Positions 51,059 to 59,749 of a stretch of 64,000 nucleotides of DNA are shown here, piece by piece. Source of the DNA: JBMOLL01 sp049325415 (GTDB taxonomy: Bacteria > Bacteroidota > Bacteroidia > Bacteroidales > GCA-2748055); assembly GCA_049325415.1 (NCBI GenBank), contig JBMOLL010000053.1:1-64000 (forward strand), given 5' to 3'. The notes under the pieces are model-generated. The model saw only the letters and a list, made by a program, of their open reading frames with translations. It searched no databases and had not been told where the DNA came from. How positions within the stretch are numbered: the first letter of the stretch is position 1; every line of letters starts with the position of its first letter. The position numbers and the translations under genes were made by a program.

Positions 51059-52486
51059 CTACAGGAACGGCTTCCACACCTGCGCAAAGAAGGGGTTGTG
51101 CCGGGCCTCTTCGTCGTAGTTCCAGGGGGCAGGCAGACAGTCGGGGCACCAGTGTCCGGCAAGCAGGATCAGTGCCGGTGTCGCCTCAAACTCATGTCCG
51201 AAGGCACAGCGCCAGCGCAGCCGGGTATACAGGTCGCCCCGCCCCATCTCCGCCGAAAGGCATTCCCCGCCCCGGAAAGCCGCCGCCTGCCTGACATCGC
51301 CGAGCTCCAGCTCTCCCTCCGGCTTGTTTTCATCATAGCCGTGGTCGAGCCTCAGCGGAACGCGGGAAGGTTCGGGAAGGGAATAGTTTTTCCAGGAGGG
51401 GATACGCTTCCATTGTTCCGGCGATCCGAAATAGGCGGCAATCTTTTCTGTCTCTTTGTGCCGGATCCAGTGCAGGGTCCCGCCCTTTCCCCTGGCAATG
51501 GGCCCCAGGTAGAAATGCCGGATCAGGAAGGGGGGCAGTCTCCTTACCAGGCGGGTCCAGGAAGGTGCTTTAGCCGTCATCTCCCCGATAAAATTTTCGA
51601 AAGTGCCGCTCCGGAAATGCAGGTACTCCTCGAGGATATCCGAATCCTCGTACCACTGCCCGTGAAAATTATGGGTGGCAAACCAGTTCAGCTCCGTCAC
51701 CTTTTTCGCATCCCGGATCCCGAAGGCCCCGAAGCTTTTCTGCATGAACTCGTAATTGGTGACCCGGTACTTCTCCCCTCCCCCGATATTATAAAACCTC
51801 CGCCAGAACCGTTCCGGCAGCTGTTCGGTGCAAACTTTTGCCAGCAGGGTTCCGGAATCGCGCGCCGTGACCCATTCGAACACACCCTCCACCGGGACAT
51901 GGTACATGATCGGATCGCGACCCGCCAGGATCTCCGGGTACAGGATCCCGGTCTGGCGCAGCGACACCCAGTAGCGCAGTCCCGACTCCGCCACCTCCCT
52001 CTCGGCGATGGTCTTGGTAAGGGCATAGTTATCGTAATAGCTGATCTTGATCGGGTCGCCCGTCCGGCCCCAGTGCACCGGCGGGTTGCGGTGGCCCGTT
52101 TCCGCCACGGTGCCGATATACACCAGCCTCACCTCGTCGCGGTCGGGCCGTGCTTTAATGGCCTGCAGGATATTCCGGATGGCGCCGAGGTTGACCCGGG
52201 TCGTCAGCTCGGGATAGTGATCGGCATAGGGCGACACCATGCCGCCCACATGCAGGACAAAGTCGGCATGCTCCACGCAGCGCCTGACATCGTCGTAGCT
52301 GGTCAGATCACCCCACACGATCGTCACGCCGGGCTCATTCTCATAGGGCGACATAATTGCCCGATCCCTCTTCGTGGGCAGCACGAGCACAATAATATCG
52401 AACAGGTCGCGCCGTTCCAGCAATTGCAGGAAACCCTCATGCCCCATTTTTCCGGAGGCACCGGTAAGAAAAACTTTCTTTTTCAC
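51059..52486 (-). CDS. Extended-SDR (epimerase/dehydratase) fused to a treble-clef zinc ribbon
   Basis: A 475-residue protein. Residues 1-250 are an extended SDR: nucleotide motif TGASGKMG (8-15), GDLTSYDD, IGTVAETG, and YDNYALTKTIAEREV (Tyr-x3-Lys). The C-terminal ~65 residues have CAFGHEFEATPALIL-x5-WCPDC, the pattern of treble-clef zinc ribbons found in nucleic-acid-related proteins. The combination is unusual. GTG start at 52486. Upstream neighbour of the toroid protein; together they could act on a lipid or sugar, but this is inference. Confidence 0.8.
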   Translation of the reverse strand: MKKKVFLTGASGKMGHEGFLQLLERRDLFDIIVLVLPTKRDRAIMSPYENEPGVTIVWGDLTSYDDVRRCVEHADFVLHVGGMVSPYADHYPELTTRVNLGAIRNILQAIKARPDRDEVRLVYIGTVAETGHRNPPVHWGRTGDPIKISYYDNYALTKTIAEREVAESGLRYWVSLRQTGILYPEILAGRDPIMYHVPVEGVFEWVTARDSGTLLAKVCTEQLPERFWRRFYNIGGGEKYRVTNYEFMQKSFGAFGIRDAKKVTELNWFATHNFHGQWYEDSDILEEYLHFRSGTFENFIGEMTAKAPSWTRLVRRLPPFLIRHFYLGPIARGKGGTLHWIRHKETEKIAAYFGSPEQWKRIPSWKNYSLPEPSRVPLRLDHGYDENKPEGELELGDVRQAAAFRGGECLSAEMGRGDLYTRLRWRCAFGHEFEATPALILLAGHWCPDCLPAPWNYDEEARHNPFFAQVWKPFL

Positions 52487-52584
52487 CCTGTGGGACTGAT
52501 TTACCTTTTTTTCCGGCCATTCCGGTTAAGAACAGGAAAGTTACGGTGGGAAAAGGGAAAAAGCAAGGGGGGCAGAGCCCGTCG

Positions 52585-52800
52585 GAACGATCATCTCAAC
52601 CTCCAGCATTATTGACAGTCAGATGGAGGAACAAACATCCCTCCCACCCCTTGCTCCGCCGTAGCTTCGCGAAGGCGAGGCGGGGGAGGGACTGGAGGGC
52701 GGGGGCTGACAGGGGATGGAAAATAATAAAGTACAAAAGCAAAGAATTCACGTTAATTCCTCACCCCCAACTCCTCTCCACATGGAGAGGGGCGTGTGAA
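52585..52800. repeat. Dispersed hairpin repeat, GC-rich family (inverted copy)
   Basis: Between the SDR gene and the beta-helix lipoprotein (gap 52487-52911). 52592-52710 is the reverse complement of 61395-61500: CCTCCAGCATTATTGACAGT, CATCCCTCCCACCCCTTGC, CGAAGGCGAGGCGGGGGAGG. 52757-52793 contains the palindrome CTCTCCACATGGAGAG of the small family also at 19.2 and 61.3 kb. Confidence 0.8.
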
Positions 52801-52877
52801 AAGGCATACTCCACCAAAAATTTCTCCCCCAGATATTATTTCATCCAAATTATCGTTACTACTACGACCGTAGTTTT

Positions 52878-52885
52878 TATCTTTG
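52878..52885 (+). promoter_or_regulatory. Candidate Bacteroidota -7 box
   Basis: TATCTTTG fits TAnnTTTG, 27 bases before the ATG at 52912, supporting that start over the open frame from 52546. Confidence 0.4.
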
Positions 52886-52911
52886 CCGGGCGCTTTGAGC
52901 CGGACTTATTT

Positions 52912-54360
52912 ATGAAGAACAGCCCTTACCTGGTTTATTTTGTTGTTGCAGCATTTATCCTGCTTCTCTTCCAGTGCCGCCCGGAAAGGGCTTATGTGGA
53001 AGAGCAGGATGCAAGGCTCGAGTTTACCGTGGATACCGTCTATTTCGATACGGTACTGACGACCTTCGGGACCGTGACACGTTCGTTCCGGGTAAAGAAT
53101 CCCTATAACCGCTTTGTAAAGATCAGCGAGATCCGTCTTGCCGGCGGGAGCTCATCCCTGTTCCGGATCAATATCGACGGACTGAACGGCCCGGTGCAGG
53201 AAAACCTGGAACTGGCCCCGCACGACAGCATGTACGTGTTCGTGGAAGCCACACCGGCCGAGAACGGTGTGCCGGGATTCCTCCGGATCCAGGATTCCAT
53301 CGTGTTTGTCACCAACGGCAACACCCAGGATGTCGACCTCGTAGCCTGGGGACAGGATGTGCATATCCTCCGCGACAGTGTGCTGGATTACAATGCCGTA
53401 TGGACGGCCGACAAGCCCTACCTCATCATCGACGGGATCCTGGTCGATACGCTGAACACCCTGCGCATGGAACCCGGCGTGCAGGTCTATCTCCACCGGA
53501 ACGCCAGCATTTACGTCCTGGGCACGCTCGAAATAGCCGGTACGACCGAGGCTCCCGTCGAGTTCCGCGGCGACCGCTTCGAAGCTATGTACGATAACCT
53601 CCCGGGACAATGGGGAGTGATCTATTTTATCACCGGGAGCCGTGCCAACCGGATCGATAATGCCCGTATCCTCAACGGCACCGTGGGGCTCTGGGCCGAT
53701 TCACTGGTGAGTACCACCGAACCGGTGCTGACCATCTCCAACACCTTCATCAACCAGATGAGCTACGACGGTCTGCTGGCGAGGGGAACCTCGGTGAAGG
53801 CCTGGAACCTGGCCATCGGCGACTGCGGCAATGCCTGTGCCGAGCTGCTTTATTCCGGATCCTACGAATTTGATCATTGCACCTTCGGCAACTACTGGCG
53901 CTCGGGCTTTGCACTGCGGCAGTTCCCGGCCCTGTATATCGCCAACTATTACGGCTATTACGATACGATCTCCGAAGATGTGGTGGTGATCAGGTACGAA
54001 GTACGTGATATTGAAAAAGCCGAGTTCCGCAATTCCATCATCTACGGGGAGAACCTGAATGAACTGGTGGTCGACCGCCATCCCGACGGGCAGCTAAACT
54101 ACCTGTTCGATCACTGCCTGACCCGGATCGACCGTTCGAAGTTCGATTATACCCTCGACCCGGACTTTAAGTTCATCATTAACAGCTACGATCCGAAATT
54201 CGACTCGGTCCATGTCAGCCTGGAGCTCGACAGCCTCTCGCCGGCCATCGACCAGGGACTGCTCGACTATGCCATCACCCATCCCTTCGACCTGAACGGC
54301 AATTCGCGGGTGTCCGACGGCAAGCCCGACCTGGGCGCCTTTGAAAGAAACGACCTTTAG
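52912..54360 (+). CDS. Right-handed beta-helix lipoprotein
   Basis: A 482-residue lipoprotein (lipobox LLLFQC). An N-terminal DUF1573-like/Ig-like part (FDTVLTTFGTVTRSFRVKNP, HDSMYVFVEATP) is followed by parallel beta-helix repeats (about 170-430: VYLHRNASIYVLGTLEIAGT, NARILNGTVGLWADS) and the common end PAIDQGLLDYAI, GKPDLGAFE. Likely a cell-surface or periplasmic carbohydrate-binding protein. The long open frame upstream runs through the repeat and is not coding. Confidence 0.8.
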   Translation: MKNSPYLVYFVVAAFILLLFQCRPERAYVEEQDARLEFTVDTVYFDTVLTTFGTVTRSFRVKNPYNRFVKISEIRLAGGSSSLFRINIDGLNGPVQENLELAPHDSMYVFVEATPAENGVPGFLRIQDSIVFVTNGNTQDVDLVAWGQDVHILRDSVLDYNAVWTADKPYLIIDGILVDTLNTLRMEPGVQVYLHRNASIYVLGTLEIAGTTEAPVEFRGDRFEAMYDNLPGQWGVIYFITGSRANRIDNARILNGTVGLWADSLVSTTEPVLTISNTFINQMSYDGLLARGTSVKAWNLAIGDCGNACAELLYSGSYEFDHCTFGNYWRSGFALRQFPALYIANYYGYYDTISEDVVVIRYEVRDIEKAEFRNSIIYGENLNELVVDRHPDGQLNYLFDHCLTRIDRSKFDYTLDPDFKFIINSYDPKFDSVHVSLELDSLSPAIDQGLLDYAITHPFDLNGNSRVSDGKPDLGAFERNDL

Positions 54361-54407
54361 CGGGCGATTTTTTCCCTTCCTGTCACATTAACAGGAAAAG
54401 GCCCAAC

Positions 54408-55418
54408 ATGAAAACCGACCTGTTCCCGTTTTTATTCCTGTCCCTGTTATTCACGCTTTTTGCCGGGGCGGTGCCGGCGCAGCTTACCGGACAAAAACCG
54501 GTGCTGACTGTGCTTTTTTATAACGCGGAGAATTATTTCCATCCCTCCGATGACACCCTGACTGCCGATGACGAGTTCACTCCCGGCGGGGAGCGGCACT
54601 GGACCTTTGCCCGTTACCATGCCAAACGCAGTGCGCTGGCGAAGATTATTTATGCCGCCGGTTCCGGCGGTCCGCCCGATATCACCGGTCTGTGCGAAGT
54701 GGAGAACCGGCAGGTGCTCGAAGACCTGATCCGGCATCCGCTGCTGCTTCCCGCCGGGCTCAGGATCCTTCACCACGACAGTCCCGATCCGAGGGGGATC
54801 GATATCGGTGTGCTGTACCGTCCCGACCGGGTGAAGGTGCTTGCCTGGGAGCACAGGCCGGTTGTTTACGGGGGATCCGTGCTCCGCACCCGCGAGATCG
54901 TCCGGCTGACGGTCCGGATCCCGACCGGCGATACTGCCGAGATCTTCTTTAACCACTGGACCTCACGTTACGGCGGAATGGCGGTCACGGATGAAAAAAG
55001 GATGGCCATTGTCCGCCAGCTCGCAGCGTGGATCGATTCGCTTGAAACGCAGTCGCCGGGCCATCTGATCATTGCCGGCGGCGATCTGAACGATGGAAGT
55101 GATTCGGGCCCGGTGAACGAACTGCTTTCGTGCGGGCGGGGTGTGGAGCGGCCGGCGCGCTTGCAGGAACAGTGGCCCGGAGGTGCAGAGGGCAGCTATA
55201 AATACCAGGGGAGGTGGGAACTGATCGATCATGTCTTTACCGGCGGGAACACACAGGGCTACCGCTTCGCGGCAAGTCTTTTCTGCCTGCCCGTGATGCT
55301 GGTGCCGGATGAGAAGTTCAACGGGGAAAAGCCATTCCGGACCTATACCGGTTTTGAATATTCCGGGGGATTCAGTGATCACCTCCCGCTGCGACTCAGT
55401 GTTTACCGGGCAGATTGA
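54408..55418 (+). CDS. Secreted endonuclease/exonuclease/phosphatase-family protein
   Basis: A 336-residue exported protein (signal peptide to VPAQ). EEP-fold motifs are all there: LTVLFYNAENYF (Asn), GLCEVEN (metal Glu), GIDIGVLYR, NHWTSR, IAGGDLND (Asp/Asn), WELIDHVF, FSDHLPL (catalytic His). Substrate (DNA or a phosphodiester lipid/sugar) unknown. It follows the beta-helix gene by 47 bases and its end overlaps the convergent cca gene by 23 bases. Confidence 0.9.
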   Translation: MKTDLFPFLFLSLLFTLFAGAVPAQLTGQKPVLTVLFYNAENYFHPSDDTLTADDEFTPGGERHWTFARYHAKRSALAKIIYAAGSGGPPDITGLCEVENRQVLEDLIRHPLLLPAGLRILHHDSPDPRGIDIGVLYRPDRVKVLAWEHRPVVYGGSVLRTREIVRLTVRIPTGDTAEIFFNHWTSRYGGMAVTDEKRMAIVRQLAAWIDSLETQSPGHLIIAGGDLNDGSDSGPVNELLSCGRGVERPARLQEQWPGGAEGSYKYQGRWELIDHVFTGGNTQGYRFAASLFCLPVMLVPDEKFNGEKPFRTYTGFEYSGGFSDHLPLRLSVYRAD

Positions 55419-56850
55419 CCGGTTTCAGGCCCAGTTCGGCCGCTTTCTGCAGTGTAAGATCGAGCGCGGCATCGTAGTCGTTGGGGATGATCCCGTCGAG
55501 GATGGCATCCTTGATGGCGGTCTTGATGATCCCGATCTCGCGGCAGGGCGGGATGCCAAAGATATGCTGGATATCGTCGCCGGTTACCGGTGGCTGGAAA
55601 TTACGGATATGATCGCGTTCCTCCAGTTCCCTGAGTTTTTCCCTGACCAGGGCAAAATTATCAAGGTGTTTCCTGACGGTCTTTTCATTCTTCGAGGTGA
55701 TGTCGGCCTCGCAGAGGGTCATCAGTTCGTCGAGTTCATCGCCGGCATCGAAAAGCAGGCGGCGAATGGCGGAGTCGGTCACCACATCCTGCGAAAGCAC
55801 GATCGGCCGCAGATGAAGAAGCACCATTTTCTGAACGTATTTCATCGGGTCGCCCAGGGGCAGCTTCATCCTTTTAAACAGACCGGGGATCATTTTTGCC
55901 CCGATAAACTCATGGGCGTGAAAGGTCCATCCATTGCCCGGCTCGAAACGCCGGGTGACGGGTTTGGCCACATCGTGCAGGAGAGCGGACCAGCGCAGCC
56001 AGAGATTATCTGAGTTTTTACAGACATTGTCGAGCACCTCGATCGTATGCAGGAAATTGTCCTTGTGGGCGATGCCGTCTTTTTTCTCGATCCCTTTCAT
56101 GGCATGAAGCTCGGGAAGGATCAGTTCCAGAAGCCCCGTTTTGTCGAGCAGGAGGAAACCTTCCGAGGGCCTGGGGGTCATGATGATCTTGTTCAGTTCA
56201 TCGGTGATCCGTTCCTGCGACACGATCCGGATCCTGTCCCGCTTCTCCTTCATGCCTTTCTGGGTTTCGGGGGATAGGGTAAAGCCCAGGCGGGTGGCAA
56301 AGCGGATCCCCCGAAGCATCCGCAGGGGATCGTCGGAAAAGGTCAGGTGCGGATCGAGCGGGGTGCGGATGATCCCCTTCTCCAGGTCCGACAGCCCGTT
56401 AAAGGGATCGGAAAGCCTGGCAAAGCGATCGGGATGGAGCGAGAGCGCCAGAGCGTTGATGGTGAAATCGCGCCGTCGCTGGTCATCTTCCAGACTGCCG
56501 TTCTCCACGGCGGGTTTGCGCGAATCGGCACGGTACGACTCTTTCCGGGCCCCGACAAACTCGACATCCAGTTCGCCGCAACGCAGCATGGCCGTCCCGT
56601 AATTCTTGAAGACACTCAGGGGAGCCTTTCCTCCCAGGCGTTTCTGGACTTTCTTAGCCAGTTCGATGCCGCTGCCCGTGGTAACGATATCGATATCCTT
56701 TGCCAGGGAAGGGTCGTTTCCCAGCAGCAGATCGCGCACATAACCGCCGATCACGGCGATCTCCCGGTCCTCTTCGCCCGCGATATCACGCAGTATGCCG
56801 AAAACACGGTGAGTCAGGAAAGCATCGTATGGTCCGTTTCGAAGTATCAC
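55396..56850 (-). CDS. cca: CCA-adding enzyme / tRNA nucleotidyltransferase
   Basis: Adds or repairs the 3' CCA of tRNAs. A 484-residue class II polymerase-beta-type enzyme: head motif VIGGYVRDLLLG, metal pair KDIDIV, RRRDFTINALAL, DPLRMLRGIRFA, plus an HD domain (HTIEVLD, LLHDVAKP, HEFIGAKM) as in bacterial CCA enzymes with phosphatase parts. GTG start at 56850. No close partner genes. Confidence 0.92.
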   Translation of the reverse strand: MILRNGPYDAFLTHRVFGILRDIAGEEDREIAVIGGYVRDLLLGNDPSLAKDIDIVTTGSGIELAKKVQKRLGGKAPLSVFKNYGTAMLRCGELDVEFVGARKESYRADSRKPAVENGSLEDDQRRRDFTINALALSLHPDRFARLSDPFNGLSDLEKGIIRTPLDPHLTFSDDPLRMLRGIRFATRLGFTLSPETQKGMKEKRDRIRIVSQERITDELNKIIMTPRPSEGFLLLDKTGLLELILPELHAMKGIEKKDGIAHKDNFLHTIEVLDNVCKNSDNLWLRWSALLHDVAKPVTRRFEPGNGWTFHAHEFIGAKMIPGLFKRMKLPLGDPMKYVQKMVLLHLRPIVLSQDVVTDSAIRRLLFDAGDELDELMTLCEADITSKNEKTVRKHLDNFALVREKLRELEERDHIRNFQPPVTGDDIQHIFGIPPCREIGIIKTAIKDAILDGIIPNDYDAALDLTLQKAAELGLKPVNLPGKH

Positions 56851-57129
56851 GCTGCAAAAATAAATATTCCCTGCGATAATGGAAAAGCAAGTTCCGGGGA
56901 ATGTTGGGCGCTAGCTACCATTGTTGTCTTAAAACGGAAGAAATAAATGAGAAAAGTTAAAGTTAGTCATGGTCAACTGGCCCGGCTTATCCACAATAAT
57001 TACTTGCAGGATGGATTTTTTCTCTTCTTCGGGCGGTTGGTCCAATTGTTTGAACTTTAATATTAGTTCGGCAATCTGAAACTGAGTAATTTGCTATAAC
57101 TGTATCTCACTTTTCCCTATCTTAGTATA

Positions 57130-57447
57130 ATGAATTCAAAAACAAGGCATATTGCTCTGTTAATCAGGAAGCAAGTCACCTCCGTTGATCCTGCTGCTGA
57201 AATAATTTTGTACGGATCACGCGCGCACGGAGATGCCCGTAAGGATTCCGACTGGGATATACTTGTATTAACAGAAGATAAGCCCGATGTTGAGATGGAG
57301 CGGAAATTCAGGAACAGGCTTTATGATCTTGAGTTGGAAACAGGGGAGTCTTTTTCTGTTTTTGCCTATTCGAAGAGCGACTGGGAAAGCATTCAAAGGG
57401 TCACCCCATTTTTTCATAATGTTACCCGGGAAGGCATACTGTTATGA
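57130..57447 (+). CDS. MNT-type minimal nucleotidyltransferase (antitoxin half of a HEPN/MNT pair)
   Basis: A 105-residue MNT-fold protein: GSRAHGDARKDSDWDILV carries the GSRxxG and DxD metal motifs. MNT antitoxins AMPylate or otherwise control a neighbouring HEPN toxin. Its TGA overlaps the HEPN ATG by four bases (ATGA), so they are translated together. Confidence 0.88.
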   Translation: MNSKTRHIALLIRKQVTSVDPAAEIILYGSRAHGDARKDSDWDILVLTEDKPDVEMERKFRNRLYDLELETGESFSVFAYSKSDWESIQRVTPFFHNVTREGILL

Positions 57448-57849
57448 ATCCGGAAGAAAAAGGTGAATATATCCGTTACAGGCTGGGGACATCAAAAAAG
57501 ACTTACGAAGCAGCAAAGGTCCTGGCCGAAAACGGCTACTGGAATTCCTCAGTCAACCGCCTATATTACGCAGTTTTTTATTCCGTAAGTGCGCTGTTAT
57601 ATTTGTACGACATCCCGGCTAAAAAGCATTCAACTTTAAAAAGCCAGTTTTCCCTTCATTTTATTAAGACCGGAATATTTGATAAAAAAATACGGACAGC
57701 TGCTTTCGGAGCTTTTCGATTGGCGTCTGAAGGGCGATTATGAGAATATTTTTGATTATGATGCAGAATCAGTTAAACCCCTTTTTGAGCCAGTAGAAGA
57801 AATGCTCAACCTGATTGAAAGTACCGTGAGCGATAAACTTTATCGATAG
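57444..57849 (+). pseudogene. HEPN-domain toxin interrupted by a frameshift at an A7 run
   Basis: Frame 1 gives 99 residues: NSSVNRLYYAVFYSVSALL, IPAKKHSTLKSQFSLHFI (the THSxL/HFVKTG region of HEPN) and then goes off family after TGIFDKK. If one A is dropped from the run at 57684-57690, reading continues as DKKYGQLLSELFDWRLKGDY, ENIFDYDAESVKPLFEP and ends at TAG 57849, giving a full HEPN of about 134 residues. So this is a real lesion, a sequencing error in the homopolymer, or a slippage site. Confidence 0.85.
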
Positions 57850-57995
57850 AATTTTCAAAGTTCCTTGAAACCAAATTTAGATTAGTACGATTACGTTTTC
57901 TAATTCTGCGATCCGCAAGCAGGTCGCTATCCCCCTTATCCCCCTAAAAAACATTTTTCGCCCTTCATTGTTAATACTTCCAAATAACCTGCCTT

Positions 57996-58352
57996 ATGAT
58001 TGAATTCCTTACCGCCGAGACCTTCCGTCAGAAAGTGTTTGATTACGAGAATAACAGTGAATGGAAGTTCGAAGGTGAGCTTCCCTGCCTGATCGACTTC
58101 TATGCCGACTGGTGTGGCCCATGCAAAATGGTGGCTCCTATCCTTGAAGAACTTGCCGGGGAATACAGCGGCAAAATGAACATCTACAAGGTCGATACCG
58201 AGGACCAGCAGGAACTGGCTGCCATTTTCGGTATCCAGAGCATTCCCTCCCTGCTTTTTGTCCCTGTGGGGGATCAGCCGCAGATGGCCATGGGTGCACT
58301 TCCCAAAGAGACCTTTGTAAGGGCCTTCCGGGAAATCCTGGGAGTGGAATAG
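57996..58352 (+). CDS. trxA: Thioredoxin
   Basis: A 118-residue soluble thioredoxin, active site W-C40-G-P-C43 and cis-Pro84 (IQSIPSLLF). No signal peptide, so it works in the cytoplasm as a disulfide reductase. It stands alone. Confidence 0.93.
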   Translation: MIEFLTAETFRQKVFDYENNSEWKFEGELPCLIDFYADWCGPCKMVAPILEELAGEYSGKMNIYKVDTEDQQELAAIFGIQSIPSLLFVPVGDQPQMAMGALPKETFVRAFREILGVE

Positions 58353-58665
58353 CTTTCCCCAGTCGCTTCATGCTTCTTTTTCTGAACCCGACGCTATACG
58401 GCCTGTTTCCGGCAAAAATGCCGTGCGTCTTCCTCCCAAAAACCCTTTTGCGGATGAAGAGGCGTTTTGCCTGTGAATAATTTTGGATAATAAGCTGTTA
58501 AGCGCTCTACAGCTTGCTTTTATCCGCCATACTTGTTAACTTCAGACTCATTTTTCAGGCCAGATAACTTTTTCCCGGTCCCTTTACCTATATCCGGAAT
58601 AGAATGGATTTTTCAGGGGATACACGTGAGGACGGGTTAAGAGGCCTGAGCTTAACAGTTTCACA
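58353..58665. other. Gap without a gene
   Basis: A small hairpin, AAGCTGT (58492-58498) with ACAGCTT (58509-58515), is followed by GCTTTT and might be a weak terminator. Nothing else is seen before rsgA. Confidence 0.4.
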
Positions 58666-59739
58666 ATGAGTCATACCGATCTTACAGAATACGGCTATAA
58701 CAGCCAGATCGCACGTCTCTGGCAGGAACACGGGGCTGAAGGCTTCGAACCGGGCCGGGTCCTTGCCGAGCACAGAGAAAGGTACCGGGTCATTACAGCA
58801 CAGGGCGAACTGGATGCGGAGATCACCGGCAACATGCGTTATACTGCTTCGGACCGCAGCACTTTTCCTGCCGTGGGCGACTGGGTTGTACTGATGGTCT
58901 ATGACGGCGGATCGGCCCTCATCCATAAAGTACTGCCCCGGACCAGCCTCCTTTCAAGACAGGCTGTCGGCCGCCAGGGCGAGATCCAGGTAATTGCCGC
59001 CAATATCGACCTGGCTTTCCTGGTCCAGTCGGCCGACCGCGATTTCAATATCAACCGTCTCGAACGCTACCTCACGATCTGCCATTCCTCCGGCATCCGG
59101 CCGGTGATCGTACTCACCAAAACAGACCTTTTGAGTCCGGGGGAATTACCGGAGCTGATAAACAGGCTGGAACGGCGTATAAGCCAGGTGCCGGTGCTGG
59201 CGGTAAGTAATGTAAGCGGAGAAGGTCTCGACCTCCTGGCCGCTTATCTGCAAAAAGGCCAGACCTGCTGTCTCCTGGGCTCCTCCGGCGCGGGCAAGTC
59301 GACCCTGCTGAACCGGCTCTCGGGCCGGGAAGTCATGAAGACCGACAGCATCAGTGCCAGCACCCTGAAAGGAAGACATACCACCACCCATCGTGAGCTG
59401 ATCGTGCTGGAGAGCGGGGCCCTGCTCATCGACAACCCGGGGATGAAGGAAGTGGGGATCGCCGACCAGGGTGAAGGCCTCGACATCACCTTCGATCAAC
59501 TGCTGCGCCTTGCGGAAAGCTGCAGGTACCAGAACTGCACCCATACCGGTGAGGCCGGCTGCGCGGTAAGGGAAGCCGTTGAAAACGGTGAACTCGACAG
59601 CGCATCTTACGAAAACTACCTCCGGATGGAACGCGAAAAGGCTCATTTCGAGGCGACCCTTGCCGAGAGAAGGCAAAAAGATAAGGATTTCGGAAAGATG
59701 ATGAAGAACTACAAGAAAGACATCAGGAAAAACACATAA
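58666..59739 (+). CDS. rsgA: Ribosome small subunit-dependent GTPase A
   Basis: Assists late 30S maturation by hydrolysing GTP. The 357-residue protein has an N-terminal OB fold, circularly permuted GTPase order (G4 TKTD 151-154 before G1 GSSGAGKS 205-212 and G3 DNPG 256-259) and a C-terminal zinc site C286-x4-C291-x-H293-x5-C299. The family is clear. It is followed after 10 bases by a secreted-protein gene. Confidence 0.96.
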   Translation: MSHTDLTEYGYNSQIARLWQEHGAEGFEPGRVLAEHRERYRVITAQGELDAEITGNMRYTASDRSTFPAVGDWVVLMVYDGGSALIHKVLPRTSLLSRQAVGRQGEIQVIAANIDLAFLVQSADRDFNINRLERYLTICHSSGIRPVIVLTKTDLLSPGELPELINRLERRISQVPVLAVSNVSGEGLDLLAAYLQKGQTCCLLGSSGAGKSTLLNRLSGREVMKTDSISASTLKGRHTTTHRELIVLESGALLIDNPGMKEVGIADQGEGLDITFDQLLRLAESCRYQNCTHTGEAGCAVREAVENGELDSASYENYLRMEREKAHFEATLAERRQKDKDFGKMMKNYKKDIRKNT

Positions 59740-59749
59740 TGGTATAGTC

